Assembly: GCA_021811235.1 (NCBI GenBank)
Contig: JAJZPG010000012.1
Location: forward strand, 1-64,000
Origin: Pseudomonadota bacterium
GTDB taxonomy: Bacteria > Pseudomonadota > Gammaproteobacteria > Burkholderiales > Thiobacillaceae
Reading direction: 5' to 3'
DNA length: 64,000 nt
A program made the translations under genes and the position numbers. This document shows, piece by piece, positions 54,672 to 64,000 of the stretch (within the stretch, counting starts at the first letter, position 1; every line of letters starts with the position of its first letter). Under the pieces are notes generated by a model. That model did no database searches. It was not told the origin of the DNA and saw nothing but the letters and a program-made list of their open reading frames with translations.

Positions 54672-55004
54672 ATGAAAAAGTGGGGCACTCTGCTTCTGCT
54701 GGGCCTGCTTGCCGGGCACGGGGCGTACGCCGCCGAGGAAGGCGTCGTGCAGAAGGTCGGTGACGGCATCAAGAAAGGCGGTGAGGCCGCCGCTCACGGC
54801 ATCGAAAAAGGCGTCGATGCAACCGAGCGCGGCGTGAAGAAAGCGGTGGAAGCCACCAAGAAGGGCGTGAAGAAAGCCGCGACCGCAACCGAGAAAGGCG
54901 TTAAGAAAGGCGCCGCCGCGACCGGCGAAGGGCTGCAGAAGGCGGGCGAGTGGATCGAAGAGAAAGCCGGCCAGGGCGGTGACGACCAGGGCGACAAGCA
55001 GTAG
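54672..55004 (+). CDS. Secreted Lys/Ala-rich repeat protein in the leu operon
   Basis: A 110-residue protein with a signal peptide ([17 protein letters not shown]) and about six imperfect 11- to 12-residue repeats of the type KGVKKAxEATKK, predicted amphipathic helices like LEA or apolipoprotein repeats. It lies 11 bp after leuC and 16 bp before leuD, where other betaproteobacteria often carry a small entericidin-type lipoprotein. No lipobox is present. AGGAGAGAGGCG precedes the ATG. Confidence 0.75.
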   Translation: MKKWGTLLLLGLLAGHGAYAAEEGVVQKVGDGIKKGGEAAAHGIEKGVDATERGVKKAVEATKKGVKKAATATEKGVKKGAAATGEGLQKAGEWIEEKAGQGGDDQGDKQ

Positions 55005-55020
55005 GAAAAGGCGAGAAGCA

Positions 55021-55671
55021 ATGCAAAAATTTACCGTACTGGACGGCCTGGTCGTGCCGCTGGATCGTGCCAACGTGGACACCGACGCGATCATCCCCAA
55101 GCAGTTCCTGAAATCGATCAAGCGCGCCGGTTTCGGCCCCAACCTGTTCGACGAATGGCGCTATCTCGACCACGGCGAGCCGGGCATGGACCCCGCCACG
55201 CGCAAGCCGAACCCCGAGTTCGTGCTGAATTTCCCCCGCTACAAGGGCGCCAGCGTGCTGCTGGCGCGCGACAACTTCGGCTGCGGCTCGAGCCGCGAGC
55301 ATGCGCCGTGGGCGCTGGAGGACTACGGCATCCGCGCCATCATCGCGCCGAGCTTCGCCGATATCTTCTACAACAACTGCTTCAAGAACGGCATCCTGCC
55401 GATCGTGCTCGACGCCGCGGCGGTCGACCGCCTGTTCCGTGAATGCGAAGCCAGCGTTGGCTATCAACTGAAGGTCGATCTGGACAAGCAGACCGTCACC
55501 ACGCCGGGCGGCGAGGTGCTGGCGTTCGAGGTCGACGGCGGCCGCAAGCATCGTCTGCTGAACGGGCTCGACGACATCGGACTGACGCTCCTGCAGGCCG
55601 ACAAGATCAAGGCGTACGAAGAACGGCGCAAGCAGGAAGCCCCCTGGTTATTTAGTGGATCACAACAATGA
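55021..55671 (+). CDS. leuD: 3-isopropylmalate dehydratase small subunit
   Basis: A 216-residue subunit with [36 protein letters not shown] and [21 protein letters not shown]. It forms the active site with LeuC. The ATG at 55021 is chosen over an upstream in-frame start that overlaps the previous gene. Its end overlaps leuB by 4 bp (ATGA). Confidence 0.96.
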   Translation: MQKFTVLDGLVVPLDRANVDTDAIIPKQFLKSIKRAGFGPNLFDEWRYLDHGEPGMDPATRKPNPEFVLNFPRYKGASVLLARDNFGCGSSREHAPWALEDYGIRAIIAPSFADIFYNNCFKNGILPIVLDAAAVDRLFRECEASVGYQLKVDLDKQTVTTPGGEVLAFEVDGGRKHRLLNGLDDIGLTLLQADKIKAYEERRKQEAPWLFSGSQQ

Positions 55672-56729
55672 AGATTGCAGTCTTGCCGGGTGACGGCATC
55701 GGTCCGGAAATCGTCGCCCAGGCGGTGAAGGTGCTGGAAGTCCTGCGTGCCGACGGCGCGAAAATCGAAATGGAGAGCGCGCCCATCGGCGGTGCGGGCT
55801 ATGACGCGGCGGGCGATCCGCTGCCGGACGCGACGCTGAAGCTCGCACGCGCGGCCGACGCGGTGCTGCTCGGCGCCGTCGGCGGCCCGCAGTACGACAC
55901 GCTCGACCGCCCGCTGCGCCCCGAGCGCGGCCTGTTGCGCATCCGCAAGGAGCTCAACTTGTTCGCCAACCTGCGGCCGGCGCTGCTGTATCCCGAACTG
56001 GCGGGCGCTTCGTCGCTCAAGCCCGAAGTGGTGTCCGGACTCGACCTCATGATCGTGCGCGAGTTGACCGGCGACGTCTATTTTGGACAGCCGCGCGGCA
56101 TCGAAGTGCGGAATGGCGAACGCGTCGGCTTCAACACCATGCTGTATTCCGAATCCGAAGTGCGCCGCGTCGCCCACGTCGCCTTCGGCATCGCGATGAA
56201 GCGCGGCAGGAAACTGTGCTCGGTCGAAAAAGCCAACGTGCTCGAATGCTCCGAGCTGTGGAAGGAGGTGATGATCGAGGTGGCCAAGGACTACCCCGAG
56301 GTCGCGCTCTCGCACATGTACGTCGACAACGCGGCGATGCAGCTGATCCGTGCGCCCAAGCAGTTCGACACCATCGTCACCGGCAACATCTTCGGCGACA
56401 TCCTGTCGGACGCTGCGTCGATGTTGTCGGGCTCGATCGGCATGCTGCCGTCGGCCTCGCTGGACGAGCACAACAAGGGCATGTACGAGCCGATCCACGG
56501 TTCGGCGCCCGACATCGCCGGCAGGAACCTGGCGAACCCGCTGGCGACCATCCTGTCGGTGGCGATGATGTACCGCTACACCTTCGCCGACCTGGCGACC
56601 GCCGACCGCATCGAGAATGCGGTGAAGAAGGTGATCGCACAGGGTCTGCGCACCGGCGACATCTGGACCGAGGGCACGCAGAAAGTGTCGTGCAGCGAGA
56701 TGGGCGACGCGGTCGTCGCTGCGCTCTAG
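55668..56729 (+). CDS. leuB: 3-isopropylmalate dehydrogenase
   Basis: A 353-residue NAD-dependent enzyme: [70 protein letters not shown]-type segment, and [18 protein letters not shown]. Its TAG stop is the first three bases of a heptad array (TAGGATT), so the cassette-like element abuts the coding sequence. Confidence 0.96.
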   Translation: MKIAVLPGDGIGPEIVAQAVKVLEVLRADGAKIEMESAPIGGAGYDAAGDPLPDATLKLARAADAVLLGAVGGPQYDTLDRPLRPERGLLRIRKELNLFANLRPALLYPELAGASSLKPEVVSGLDLMIVRELTGDVYFGQPRGIEVRNGERVGFNTMLYSESEVRRVAHVAFGIAMKRGRKLCSVEKANVLECSELWKEVMIEVAKDYPEVALSHMYVDNAAMQLIRAPKQFDTIVTGNIFGDILSDAASMLSGSIGMLPSASLDEHNKGMYEPIHGSAPDIAGRNLANPLATILSVAMMYRYTFADLATADRIENAVKKVIAQGLRTGDIWTEGTQKVSCSEMGDAVVAAL

Positions 56730-56846
56730 GATTTAGGAACTAGGGACGAGGAGTTAGGGCAGGAGCGGGCTGTGCCCGCGCAATTTTGGGCAGCGCGGCC
56801 GAAGGCCGCTCATTCCCTAGCCCCTAAATCCTGGCCCCTAGCCCCC
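56727..56846. mobile_element. Inverted heptad arrays with hairpin core (gene-less cassette)
   Basis: Left array on the plus strand (56727-56760: TAGGATT, TAGGAAC, TAGGGAC, GAGGAGT, TAGGGC) and right array on the minus strand (56846-56814: GGGGGGC, TAGGGGC, CAGGATT, TAGGGGC, TAGGGA) flank a 53-bp core with two hairpins, GCGGGC-TGT-GCCCGC (56764-56778) and GCGGCC-GAA-GGCCGC (56795-56809). Same inverted arrangement as the 39-kb cassette but without a protein gene, placed between leuB and asd. The core recalls REP-like elements. Confidence 0.65.
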
Positions 56847-56863
56847 CACACAGGAGAGAGAAA

Positions 56864-57976
56864 ATGATGAAGGTAGGACTGATCGGCTGGCGCGGCATGG
56901 TGGGTTCCGTGCTGATGGGCCGCATGAAGGAAGAACGCGATTTCGACCACATCGAGCCGGTGTTCTTCACCACCTCCAACGTCGGCGGCAAGGGCCCCGA
57001 CATCGGCCGCGACGTGCCGCCGCTGAAGGATGCCAACAGCATCGACGAGCTCAAGGCCTGCGACACCATCATCACCTGCCAGGGCGGCGACTACACCAAG
57101 GAAATCTACCCGCAGCTGCGCGCGGCGGGCTGGAACGGCTACTGGATCGACGCCGCCTCGACGCTCAGGATGAAGGATGAGGCCATCATCATCCTCGACC
57201 CGGTCAACAAGAACGTCATCACCGACGGCATCGCCAACGGGGTCAAGACCTACGTCGGCGGCAACTGCACGGTGTCCTTGATGCTGATGGCGATGGGCGG
57301 GCTGTTCGACGCCGGTCTGGTCGAGTGGGTGTCGCCGATGACCTACCAGGCCGCTTCCGGCGCCGGCGCGCGCAACATGCGCGAGCTGATCTCGCAGATG
57401 GGCGCGGTGCACGCCGAGGTGATGGACCTGATCGGCGACCCGGCCTCAGCCATCCTCGAAATCGACCGCAAGGTGGCCGAGTTCATCCGTTCCGACCGCT
57501 ACCCGGTCGACGCCTGGCCGGTGCCTTTGGCCGGCAACCTGATCCCGTGGATCGACGTCGCGCTGGAGTCCGGCCAGTCGAAAGAGGAGTGGAAGGCGCA
57601 GGTCGAAGCCAACAAGATCATGCGCCGCAGCGACAAGCCTATCCCGATCGACGGCCTGTGCGTGCGCGTCGGCGCGATGCGCTGCCACTCGCAGGCGCTC
57701 ACCATCAAGCTGACCAATGACGTGCCGCTGGCCGACATCCACAGCCTGATCGCCGCGCATAATCAATGGGTGAAGGTGGTGCCGAACGACCGCGAGATCA
57801 CCATGCGCGAACTCACCCCGGCGGCGGTGACCGGCACGCTGACCGTGCCGATCGGCCGTATGCGCAAGCTCAACATGGGGCCGCAGTACCTGACTGCCTT
57901 CACCGTCGGCGACCAGTTGTTGTGGGGCGCCGCCGAACCCTTGCGCCGCATGCTGCGGATCCTGCTGGAAGCCTGA
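56864..57976 (+). CDS. asd: Aspartate-semialdehyde dehydrogenase
   Basis: A 370-residue NADPH-dependent enzyme: [19 protein letters not shown] nucleotide-binding N-terminus, [30 protein letters not shown] with catalytic Cys135, and [16 protein letters not shown] with the catalytic His. It serves lysine, threonine, methionine and peptidoglycan synthesis. AGGAGAGAGA precedes the start directly after the repeat element. Confidence 0.97.
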   Translation: MMKVGLIGWRGMVGSVLMGRMKEERDFDHIEPVFFTTSNVGGKGPDIGRDVPPLKDANSIDELKACDTIITCQGGDYTKEIYPQLRAAGWNGYWIDAASTLRMKDEAIIILDPVNKNVITDGIANGVKTYVGGNCTVSLMLMAMGGLFDAGLVEWVSPMTYQAASGAGARNMRELISQMGAVHAEVMDLIGDPASAILEIDRKVAEFIRSDRYPVDAWPVPLAGNLIPWIDVALESGQSKEEWKAQVEANKIMRRSDKPIPIDGLCVRVGAMRCHSQALTIKLTNDVPLADIHSLIAAHNQWVKVVPNDREITMRELTPAAVTGTLTVPIGRMRKLNMGPQYLTAFTVGDQLLWGAAEPLRRMLRILLEA

Positions 57977-58097
57977 GCAGGCAGGGGCAGGTCGGACGGG
58001 TGCGGTCGTTGCGCTAAAGATTGCGCCTGACGAGCCGTCAATAGTGGCGTCAAGGATTCAACAGCCCCGCCGCGCGGGGTGAATAGGGAGAAACGGG

Positions 58098-60491
58098 ATG
58101 AAATTGAAGCGCTTCACCACCCAGCTGGCGGCCGCGGGCCTGGTTGCCCTGCCGCTGATGGTGCACGCCGCCGGGTTGGGCAAGCTGTCGGTCACCTCGG
58201 CGCTGGGCCAGCCGCTTACGGCCGAGATCGAACTGTTTGCAGCGGACAAGGCCGAACTCGACAGCCTGTCGGCCACGCTCGCTTCGGATCAGGCGTTCCG
58301 CGATGCCCGCGTCGAATTCGCCCCCATCCTGTCTTCCCTGCGTTTCACGGTCGAGAAAAAGCCCAACGGCAAGGCCGTGCTGAAAGTCACCTCGAGCCGG
58401 CCGGTCAACGATCCCTTCATCGACCTGCTGGTGGAGCTGAACTGGGCCTCGGGCCGCCTGGTGCGCGAATACACCATGTTGCTTGACCCCCCCGGTGTGC
58501 CCAGCACGCAGACGGTCGCTCCGGTGACGGTTGCGCCGGCACAGACGACCGCGCCGAAGCCGGCTGCCCAGGCACCTGCCGCCACACCCGTAGCGCCCAC
58601 CACGGTGCCTGCCGAAGCCAAGGCGCCCGCGGCTGCACCCAAGCCTCAGGCCACGACGCCCGACCGCGTGAAAGTGAAGCGCGGCGACACCCTGATACGC
58701 ATCGCCGGCCGTGTACGCCCGGAAGGCGTGAGCCTGGAGCAGACCCTGATCGGGCTGTACCGCGAAAACACCCAGGCCTTCGATGGCAACATCAACCGCC
58801 TGAAAGCCGGCAAGACGCTCAACGTGCCGGAGGTCGAGAAAGTGGCCGCCATTCCGCAGAAGGAAGCCGTGCGCGAGCTCAAGCTGCAGGCCGACGACTG
58901 GCGCGCCTATCGCCAGAAGCTGGCAGGTGCAGTGAGTGCCGCGCCCGCAGCCAAACCTGCGCCGGGTCAGGCCAGCAGTGGCAAGATCACGCCCAAGGTG
59001 GAGGACAAGGCCAAGCCGGCCCCCGAGGCGCAGAAGGACGTGCTGAAACTGTCCAAGGCCACGCCGTCCGTCGCCGCCAAGGCTAACGAAACCCGTGCCC
59101 TGCAGGACAAGCTGCGCGCCCAGGAAGAGGACGCGATCGCGCGCGAAAAGGCGTTGAACGAATCCGGTCAGCGCGTGGCCATGCTGGAAAAGCAGGTCCA
59201 GGACATGCAGAAACTGGTGGAAATGAAGGAAAAGGCGCAAAACGAGGCGCCTGCCCCGGCCACGCCTGCCCCCGCCCCGGTTCCTGCCGCGGCCGAAGCG
59301 AAACCCGAGCTCAAGCCTGCGCCGGTTGCGCCGGCTGTCGAGGCCCCGCCGGCTGCCCCTGAGGCGACCGATAACTGGTACGACCCGCTGCTCGCCAATC
59401 CGATGTACTGGGGCGGCGGCCTTGCCGCGCTGGGTCTCGGCGGCGTGCTGTGGTGGATGATGGCGGGCGGCGGTCGCCGCCGCAAGACCAGCAATACCGC
59501 GCTGGAAGACAGCATCATGAGCGGCGGGGAAGTTCGCCCCAACACCGTGATCGGTGCGGCGTCGGGCGGCAGCGTCAATACCGGCGACACCTCCTTCCTG
59601 ACCGATTTCAGCCAGGCGGGTCTCGGGACCATCGACACCCACGACGTCGACCCGATCGCCGAAGCCGAGGTCTACATGGCCTACGGTCGTGACGCGCAGG
59701 CCGAGGAAATCCTCAAGGAAGCCATCACCAAGAACCCCGACCGTCACGAGATTCGCGTCAAGCTGCTGGAAATCTATGCGGCACGCCGCAATACCACGGC
59801 GTTCGCATCGGTGGCCGGTGAGCTCTACGCCGCGCTCGGCAGCAAGTCCAGCCCGCTGTGGGACAAGGCCTGCGAGATGGGCCGCGGTATCGACCCGACC
59901 AATCCGCTATACGGCGGCGTGCAGTCGGGTGCCGCGCCCGCGGCTACCGTGGCGGCTACCGCAGCGGTTGCCGGCGGCGCGGTGGCTTTCGATACCGAAG
60001 CCTCCGCAGACGAGACGGTTGCAGTGGCGATGCCCGAGCCGGTGGCCGAATTCAAGCCCGAGCCGGTGGCCGAAAGCGCGCCGATGGAGTTCGAGTCCGC
60101 AGGCCACGTCCTCAATTTCGACGCGCAGGCTGAAACGCCGGCCGCCCCCGATGCCGGCCATCAGGAAATGGACACCCAGGGCCTCAGCTTCGACCTGCCG
60201 GACCTGGACATCCCTGCAGCTGCCGACGACGACCTGAAACTCGATCTCGGCCTGGAGGAAGACAACGGTCCCGACAGCAAATTCGACTTCAGCGGCCTCG
60301 ACCTCGACCTCGGCGAAGCCGGCGGCAACGAGCTCGAACTCGACGAAGTCGGCACCAAGCTCGACCTCGCCCGGGCCTACGTGGAAATGGGCGACAAGGA
60401 AGGCGCGCGTGAAATCCTCAACGAAGTGCTGGCCGAGGGCAACGACAGGCAGAAGGCCGACGCGAAAGGCATGTTGGGCGCGCTTGGCTAA
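58098..60491 (+). CDS. fimV: FimV/HubP-like polar peptidoglycan-binding protein
   Basis: A 797-residue protein with an N-terminal signal (LAAAGLVALPLMVHAAG), the FimV N-terminal domain (LSVTSALGQPLTAEIEL, FIDLLVELNWASGRLVREYTMLLDPP), a Pro/Ala-rich spacer, a LysM domain at about 190-245 (VKRGDTLIRIAG), a coiled coil (about 325-385), a transmembrane helix near 435-457, an acidic cytoplasmic region and the FimV C-terminal TPR-like motif (TKLDLARAYVEMGDKEGAREIL). It organises the cell pole and type IV pili/twitching. Position asd-fimV-truA is conserved in the class. Confidence 0.92.
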   Translation: MKLKRFTTQLAAAGLVALPLMVHAAGLGKLSVTSALGQPLTAEIELFAADKAELDSLSATLASDQAFRDARVEFAPILSSLRFTVEKKPNGKAVLKVTSSRPVNDPFIDLLVELNWASGRLVREYTMLLDPPGVPSTQTVAPVTVAPAQTTAPKPAAQAPAATPVAPTTVPAEAKAPAAAPKPQATTPDRVKVKRGDTLIRIAGRVRPEGVSLEQTLIGLYRENTQAFDGNINRLKAGKTLNVPEVEKVAAIPQKEAVRELKLQADDWRAYRQKLAGAVSAAPAAKPAPGQASSGKITPKVEDKAKPAPEAQKDVLKLSKATPSVAAKANETRALQDKLRAQEEDAIAREKALNESGQRVAMLEKQVQDMQKLVEMKEKAQNEAPAPATPAPAPVPAAAEAKPELKPAPVAPAVEAPPAAPEATDNWYDPLLANPMYWGGGLAALGLGGVLWWMMAGGGRRRKTSNTALEDSIMSGGEVRPNTVIGAASGGSVNTGDTSFLTDFSQAGLGTIDTHDVDPIAEAEVYMAYGRDAQAEEILKEAITKNPDRHEIRVKLLEIYAARRNTTAFASVAGELYAALGSKSSPLWDKACEMGRGIDPTNPLYGGVQSGAAPAATVAATAAVAGGAVAFDTEASADETVAVAMPEPVAEFKPEPVAESAPMEFESAGHVLNFDAQAETPAAPDAGHQEMDTQGLSFDLPDLDIPAAADDDLKLDLGLEEDNGPDSKFDFSGLDLDLGEAGGNELELDEVGTKLDLARAYVEMGDKEGAREILNEVLAEGNDRQKADAKGMLGALG

Positions 60492-61092
60492 CTCCCTGCA
60501 TCCGGTCGCCCGCATCCTGCTGTGGTGCGGGTGGGCGGCGGCGGCGGAAGCCGCCTCGCTGTCCGGTCTGATTCCCCTGGCCGTCGCAAGCGCGACGGCC
60601 TTTCTGTTTTCACCTGTCCGGGTTCAATTGGTGCGCTTGCTGCGGCGCACCCGCTGGCTGCTGCTCGTGCTGCTGCTCACCTATGCCTGGACGTTGCCGG
60701 GCGAGGCGCTGTGGGCGGGCTGGGGAAGTCCCAGCATCGAAGGCTTGCAGCAGGGCGCGTTGCGGGTCGTGCGTCTCGCGCTGCTGCTCGCGGGGCTTGC
60801 GCTGCTGCTGGCATACACGGCCCGCGCGCGCCTGATCTACGGCCTCTACGTCCTGGCAAAGCCGTTGACCTGGCTCGGTTTCGACCGCCGCGCCTTCGCG
60901 GTGCGCCTGGGCCTGACGCTGGACTACGTCGAGCACGCGCCGAAGCCGGCACGCTGGCTGGACGCGCTGCGCGCTCCGCTGCCCGACGTCGCGACGCCCG
61001 CCACTTACACGCTCGAGACCGAGCGCTGGCAAAGCCGCGACAGCGCCGTCATACTCGCGGGCTTGCTTCTGCTGGGAATCGTATTGGCATGA
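60484..61092 (+). CDS. CbiQ/EcfT-like membrane protein
   Basis: A 202-residue protein from TTG 60484 (overlapping the end of fimV by 8 bp) with about five helices. The segment ALLLAYTARARLIYGLYVLAKPLTWLGFDRRAFAVRLGLTLDYVE resembles the coupling region of ECF-transporter T components (EcfT/CbiQ). No ATPase or S component is adjacent. An ATG at 60409 in the same frame would overlap fimV further and is less likely. Its stop overlaps truA (ATGA). Confidence 0.6.
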   Translation: MANSLHPVARILLWCGWAAAAEAASLSGLIPLAVASATAFLFSPVRVQLVRLLRRTRWLLLVLLLTYAWTLPGEALWAGWGSPSIEGLQQGALRVVRLALLLAGLALLLAYTARARLIYGLYVLAKPLTWLGFDRRAFAVRLGLTLDYVEHAPKPARWLDALRAPLPDVATPATYTLETERWQSRDSAVILAGLLLLGIVLA

Positions 61093-61868
61093 GAATCGTA
61101 GTGGGCCTGGAATACCGCGGCGTCGGCTTCTGCGGCTGGCAGTCGCAGCCGCAGGGCTGCGGGGTGCAGGACGCGCTGGAAGCCGCAGTGTCCGTCATCG
61201 CCGGGGAAAAAACCGCCGTCACCGCGGCCGGTCGTACCGATACCGGCGTGCACGCGGCCTACCAGGTGGCGCATTTCGACGTCGGCGTCGAACGTCCGCT
61301 CACCGCCTGGGTACGCGGCGTCAACAGCCACCTGCCGCCGGGGGTGGCTGTGCTGTGGGCGCGCGAGATCGACGCGTCCTTTCACGCGCGCTTCGCTGCC
61401 ACCCAGCGCGGTTACCGCTACGTGCTGCTGAATCATCCGGTGCGGCCCGGTCTCCACGAAGGGCTGATCGGCTGGCATCACCGCCCGCTCGACGCCGACG
61501 CGATGAACCGGGCCGCGGCGCATCTCATCGGGCAGCATGATTTTTCCGCCTTCCGTGCCGCCGAATGCCAGGCGAAGTCGCCGGTCAAGGAACTGCGCCG
61601 CGCCCACATCGAGCGGCGCGGCGACTACCTGTTGTGCGATTTCCAGGCCGACGGCTTCCTGCACCATATGGTGCGCAATCTCATGGGCTGCCTGGTCCAG
61701 GTCGGTGCCGGCAGCCAGCCGGCGGAGTGGATGGGCGAGATCCTGGTAAGCCGCGACCGTACTCGCGCCGCGCCGACCTTCGACGCGGCGGGCTTGTATC
61801 TCACCCACATCCGGTATCCTGCGCACTTTGCCCTGCCGGAAAGCTCCGATCGATGGCTGTTCGCGTAA
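61089..61868 (+). CDS. truA: tRNA pseudouridine(38-40) synthase
   Basis: A 259-residue Tru[21 protein letters not shown], catalytic Asp51 in [33 protein letters not shown], and [17 protein letters not shown]. It modifies the tRNA anticodon stem. ATG at 61089 overlaps the upstream stop; its 3' end overlaps trpF by 16 bp. Confidence 0.96.
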   Translation: MRIVVGLEYRGVGFCGWQSQPQGCGVQDALEAAVSVIAGEKTAVTAAGRTDTGVHAAYQVAHFDVGVERPLTAWVRGVNSHLPPGVAVLWAREIDASFHARFAATQRGYRYVLLNHPVRPGLHEGLIGWHHRPLDADAMNRAAAHLIGQHDFSAFRAAECQAKSPVKELRRAHIERRGDYLLCDFQADGFLHHMVRNLMGCLVQVGAGSQPAEWMGEILVSRDRTRAAPTFDAAGLYLTHIRYPAHFALPESSDRWLFA

Positions 61869-62469
61869 AAATCTGCGGCATCACCCGGGCGCAGGACCTG
61901 CACGCTGCCTGCGCCGCCGGGGCGGATGCGCTGGGTTTCGTGTTCTACGAAAAAAGCCCGCGCCACGTGCCGTCCGAGACGGCGGCCGCCCTGCTGCGCG
62001 AGCTGCCGCCCTTCGTGCAGAGCGTCGGCCTGTTCGTTGACGCCGATCCGGCGTTCGTGGAAGCCGTGTTGCGGGTTGCGCCGCTCGATCTCCTGCAGTT
62101 CCACGGTGACGAGACCCCGGCCGACTGCGCGCGCTACGGCCGCCCTTACATCAAGGCGGTGCGCGTCAATCGGGACACGGATTTGCTAAAATGCGCGGCT
62201 GACTTCGAGGCCGCGCGCGGACTGTTGCTCGATGCCTTCGTTCCGGGCGTGCCGGGCGGTACCGGCGAACGGTTCGACTGGGGACTGATCCCGCCGGATC
62301 TGCCGCTGCCGGTCATCCTGTCGGGCGGACTCGCGCCCGACAACGTCGCCGAAGCGGTGCGGGCCGTGCGCCCGTGGGCGGTGGACGTGTCCTCCGGCGT
62401 GGAGGCCTCGAAAGGCATCAAGGACGCGCAACGTATTGCGCGATTCATTGCGAACGCGAAAGAAGCATC

Positions 62470-62473
<4 letters not shown>
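61853..62473 (+). CDS. trpF: Phosphoribosylanthranilate isomerase
   Basis: A 206-residue TIM barrel: [67 protein letters not shown] and VDVSSGVE. It makes the third step of tryptophan synthesis. ATG at 61853 lies inside truA; the stop overlaps trpB (ATGA). A GCTAAAATGCGC element at about 62185 inside this gene could be an internal promoter for trpB. Confidence 0.96.
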
Positions 62474-63669
<1,196 letters not shown>

Positions 63670-63706
63670 GCCGACCCTCCCAGCCACGATTTCAGAAGAC
63701 ACCATC

Positions 63707-64000
63707 ATGAGCCGCATCGGCCCGACCTTCACTGCCCTCAAGGCGCAAAACAGAAAAGCTCTGATTCCCTTCATCACCGCCGGCGATCCCGGCAAGGGGC
63801 TCACCGTGCCGCTGATGCACACGCTGGTGGAAGCCGGCGCCGACATCATCGAGCTGGGGGTGCCGTTCTCCGACCCGATGGCCGACGGCCCGGTGATCCA
63901 GCGCGCGTCCGAGCGGGCGCTGGCCAACAAGGTGGGCTTGAAGGACGTGCTGGCGATGACGGCGGAATTCCGCAAGACCAATACGACCACCCCGGTGGTG
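63707..64000 (+). CDS. trpA: Tryptophan synthase alpha chain (partial, cut by window end)
   Basis: The first 98 codons of Trp[30 protein letters not shown], and [29 protein letters not shown] carrying the two catalytic acids. It cleaves indoleglycerol phosphate and passes indole to TrpB. Starts 37 bp after trpB; the remainder is beyond base 64000. Confidence 0.95.
   Translation, partial: MSRIGPTFTALKAQNRKALIPFITAGDPGKGLTVPLMHTLVEAGADIIELGVPFSDPMADGPVIQRASERALANKVGLKDVLAMTAEFRKTNTTTPVV

Overview
This 64-kb window is GC-rich, densely coded chromosomal DNA from a betaproteobacterium. The order leuC-leuD-leuB-asd-fimV-truA-trpF-trpB-trpA is typical of that class. A cbb3-type oxidase operon, DsrC- and DsrE-like proteins, a periplasmic PhnD-like protein and the gene neighbourhoods together suggest Nitrosomonadales/Thiobacillaceae (Thiobacillus-like); that assignment is inference. 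I see no tRNA, rRNA, CRISPR array, prophage or classical insertion sequence.

Layout. 1-4.6 kb: end of galU; a TetR regulator divergent from a two-gene NTF2-like/PPOX operon, with two strong palindromic operators between them; NAD(P)HX repair enzyme; PhnD-like protein; small Cys-rich DUF3330 protein. 4.6-12 kb: purL, ppc and a membrane-anchored coiled-coil protein. 12-16.6 kb (minus): a three-gene cluster of LolA-like periplasmic protein, outer-membrane barrel and RND/MMPL transporter, probably a lipophilic-compound export system. 16.8-20.2 kb: hemN and a MASE1-PAS-GGDEF diguanylate cyclase preceded by a 13-codon leader ORF. 20.2-25.9 kb (minus): ccoNOQPGH plus two small membrane proteins. 26-33.5 kb: two histidine phosphatase/mutase genes, then minus-strand ald, a TIGR03790 protein, pyrD and a dicarboxylate/amino-acid symporter, then dacC. 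33.6-36 kb: an internally duplicated secreted protein and pssA. 36-41.6 kb (minus): a pyruvate dehydrogenase operon, E1alpha, E1beta and a fused E2-E3 protein. 41.7-51.9 kb: M17 aminopeptidase, pseudouridine synthase, small envelope proteins, methyltransferase, HDOD protein, MinD-like ATPase with a diguanylate cyclase, DsrC-like and DsrE-like proteins, flavin reductase and dodecin. 52-64 kb: MFS transporter, leucine operon, asd, fimV, truA and trpFBA (trpA cut by the window end).

The most unusual signal is a family of 7-bp-period G-rich arrays (TAGGGGC/TAGGATT and AGGGGTC/AGGGGCC heptads). At 39084-39543 two such arrays in inverted orientation enclose a 125-codon four-helix-bundle (23S-rRNA-intervening-sequence/Avd-like) gene inserted between pdhB and the E2-E3 gene; the arrays appear to supply its Shine-Dalgarno sequence and its stop codon. 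At 56727-56846 a second inverted pair of the same arrays, without the gene but with a double-hairpin core, separates leuB from asd and supplies the leuB stop codon. Related heptad arrays lie in frame inside two proteins: exactly in the linker joining E2 to E3, and in the M17 aminopeptidase. Together they look like a small, apparently undescribed mobile cassette/repeat system. Transposition and mechanism are inference; the arrays, their orientation and their junctions with the genes are read directly from the sequence.
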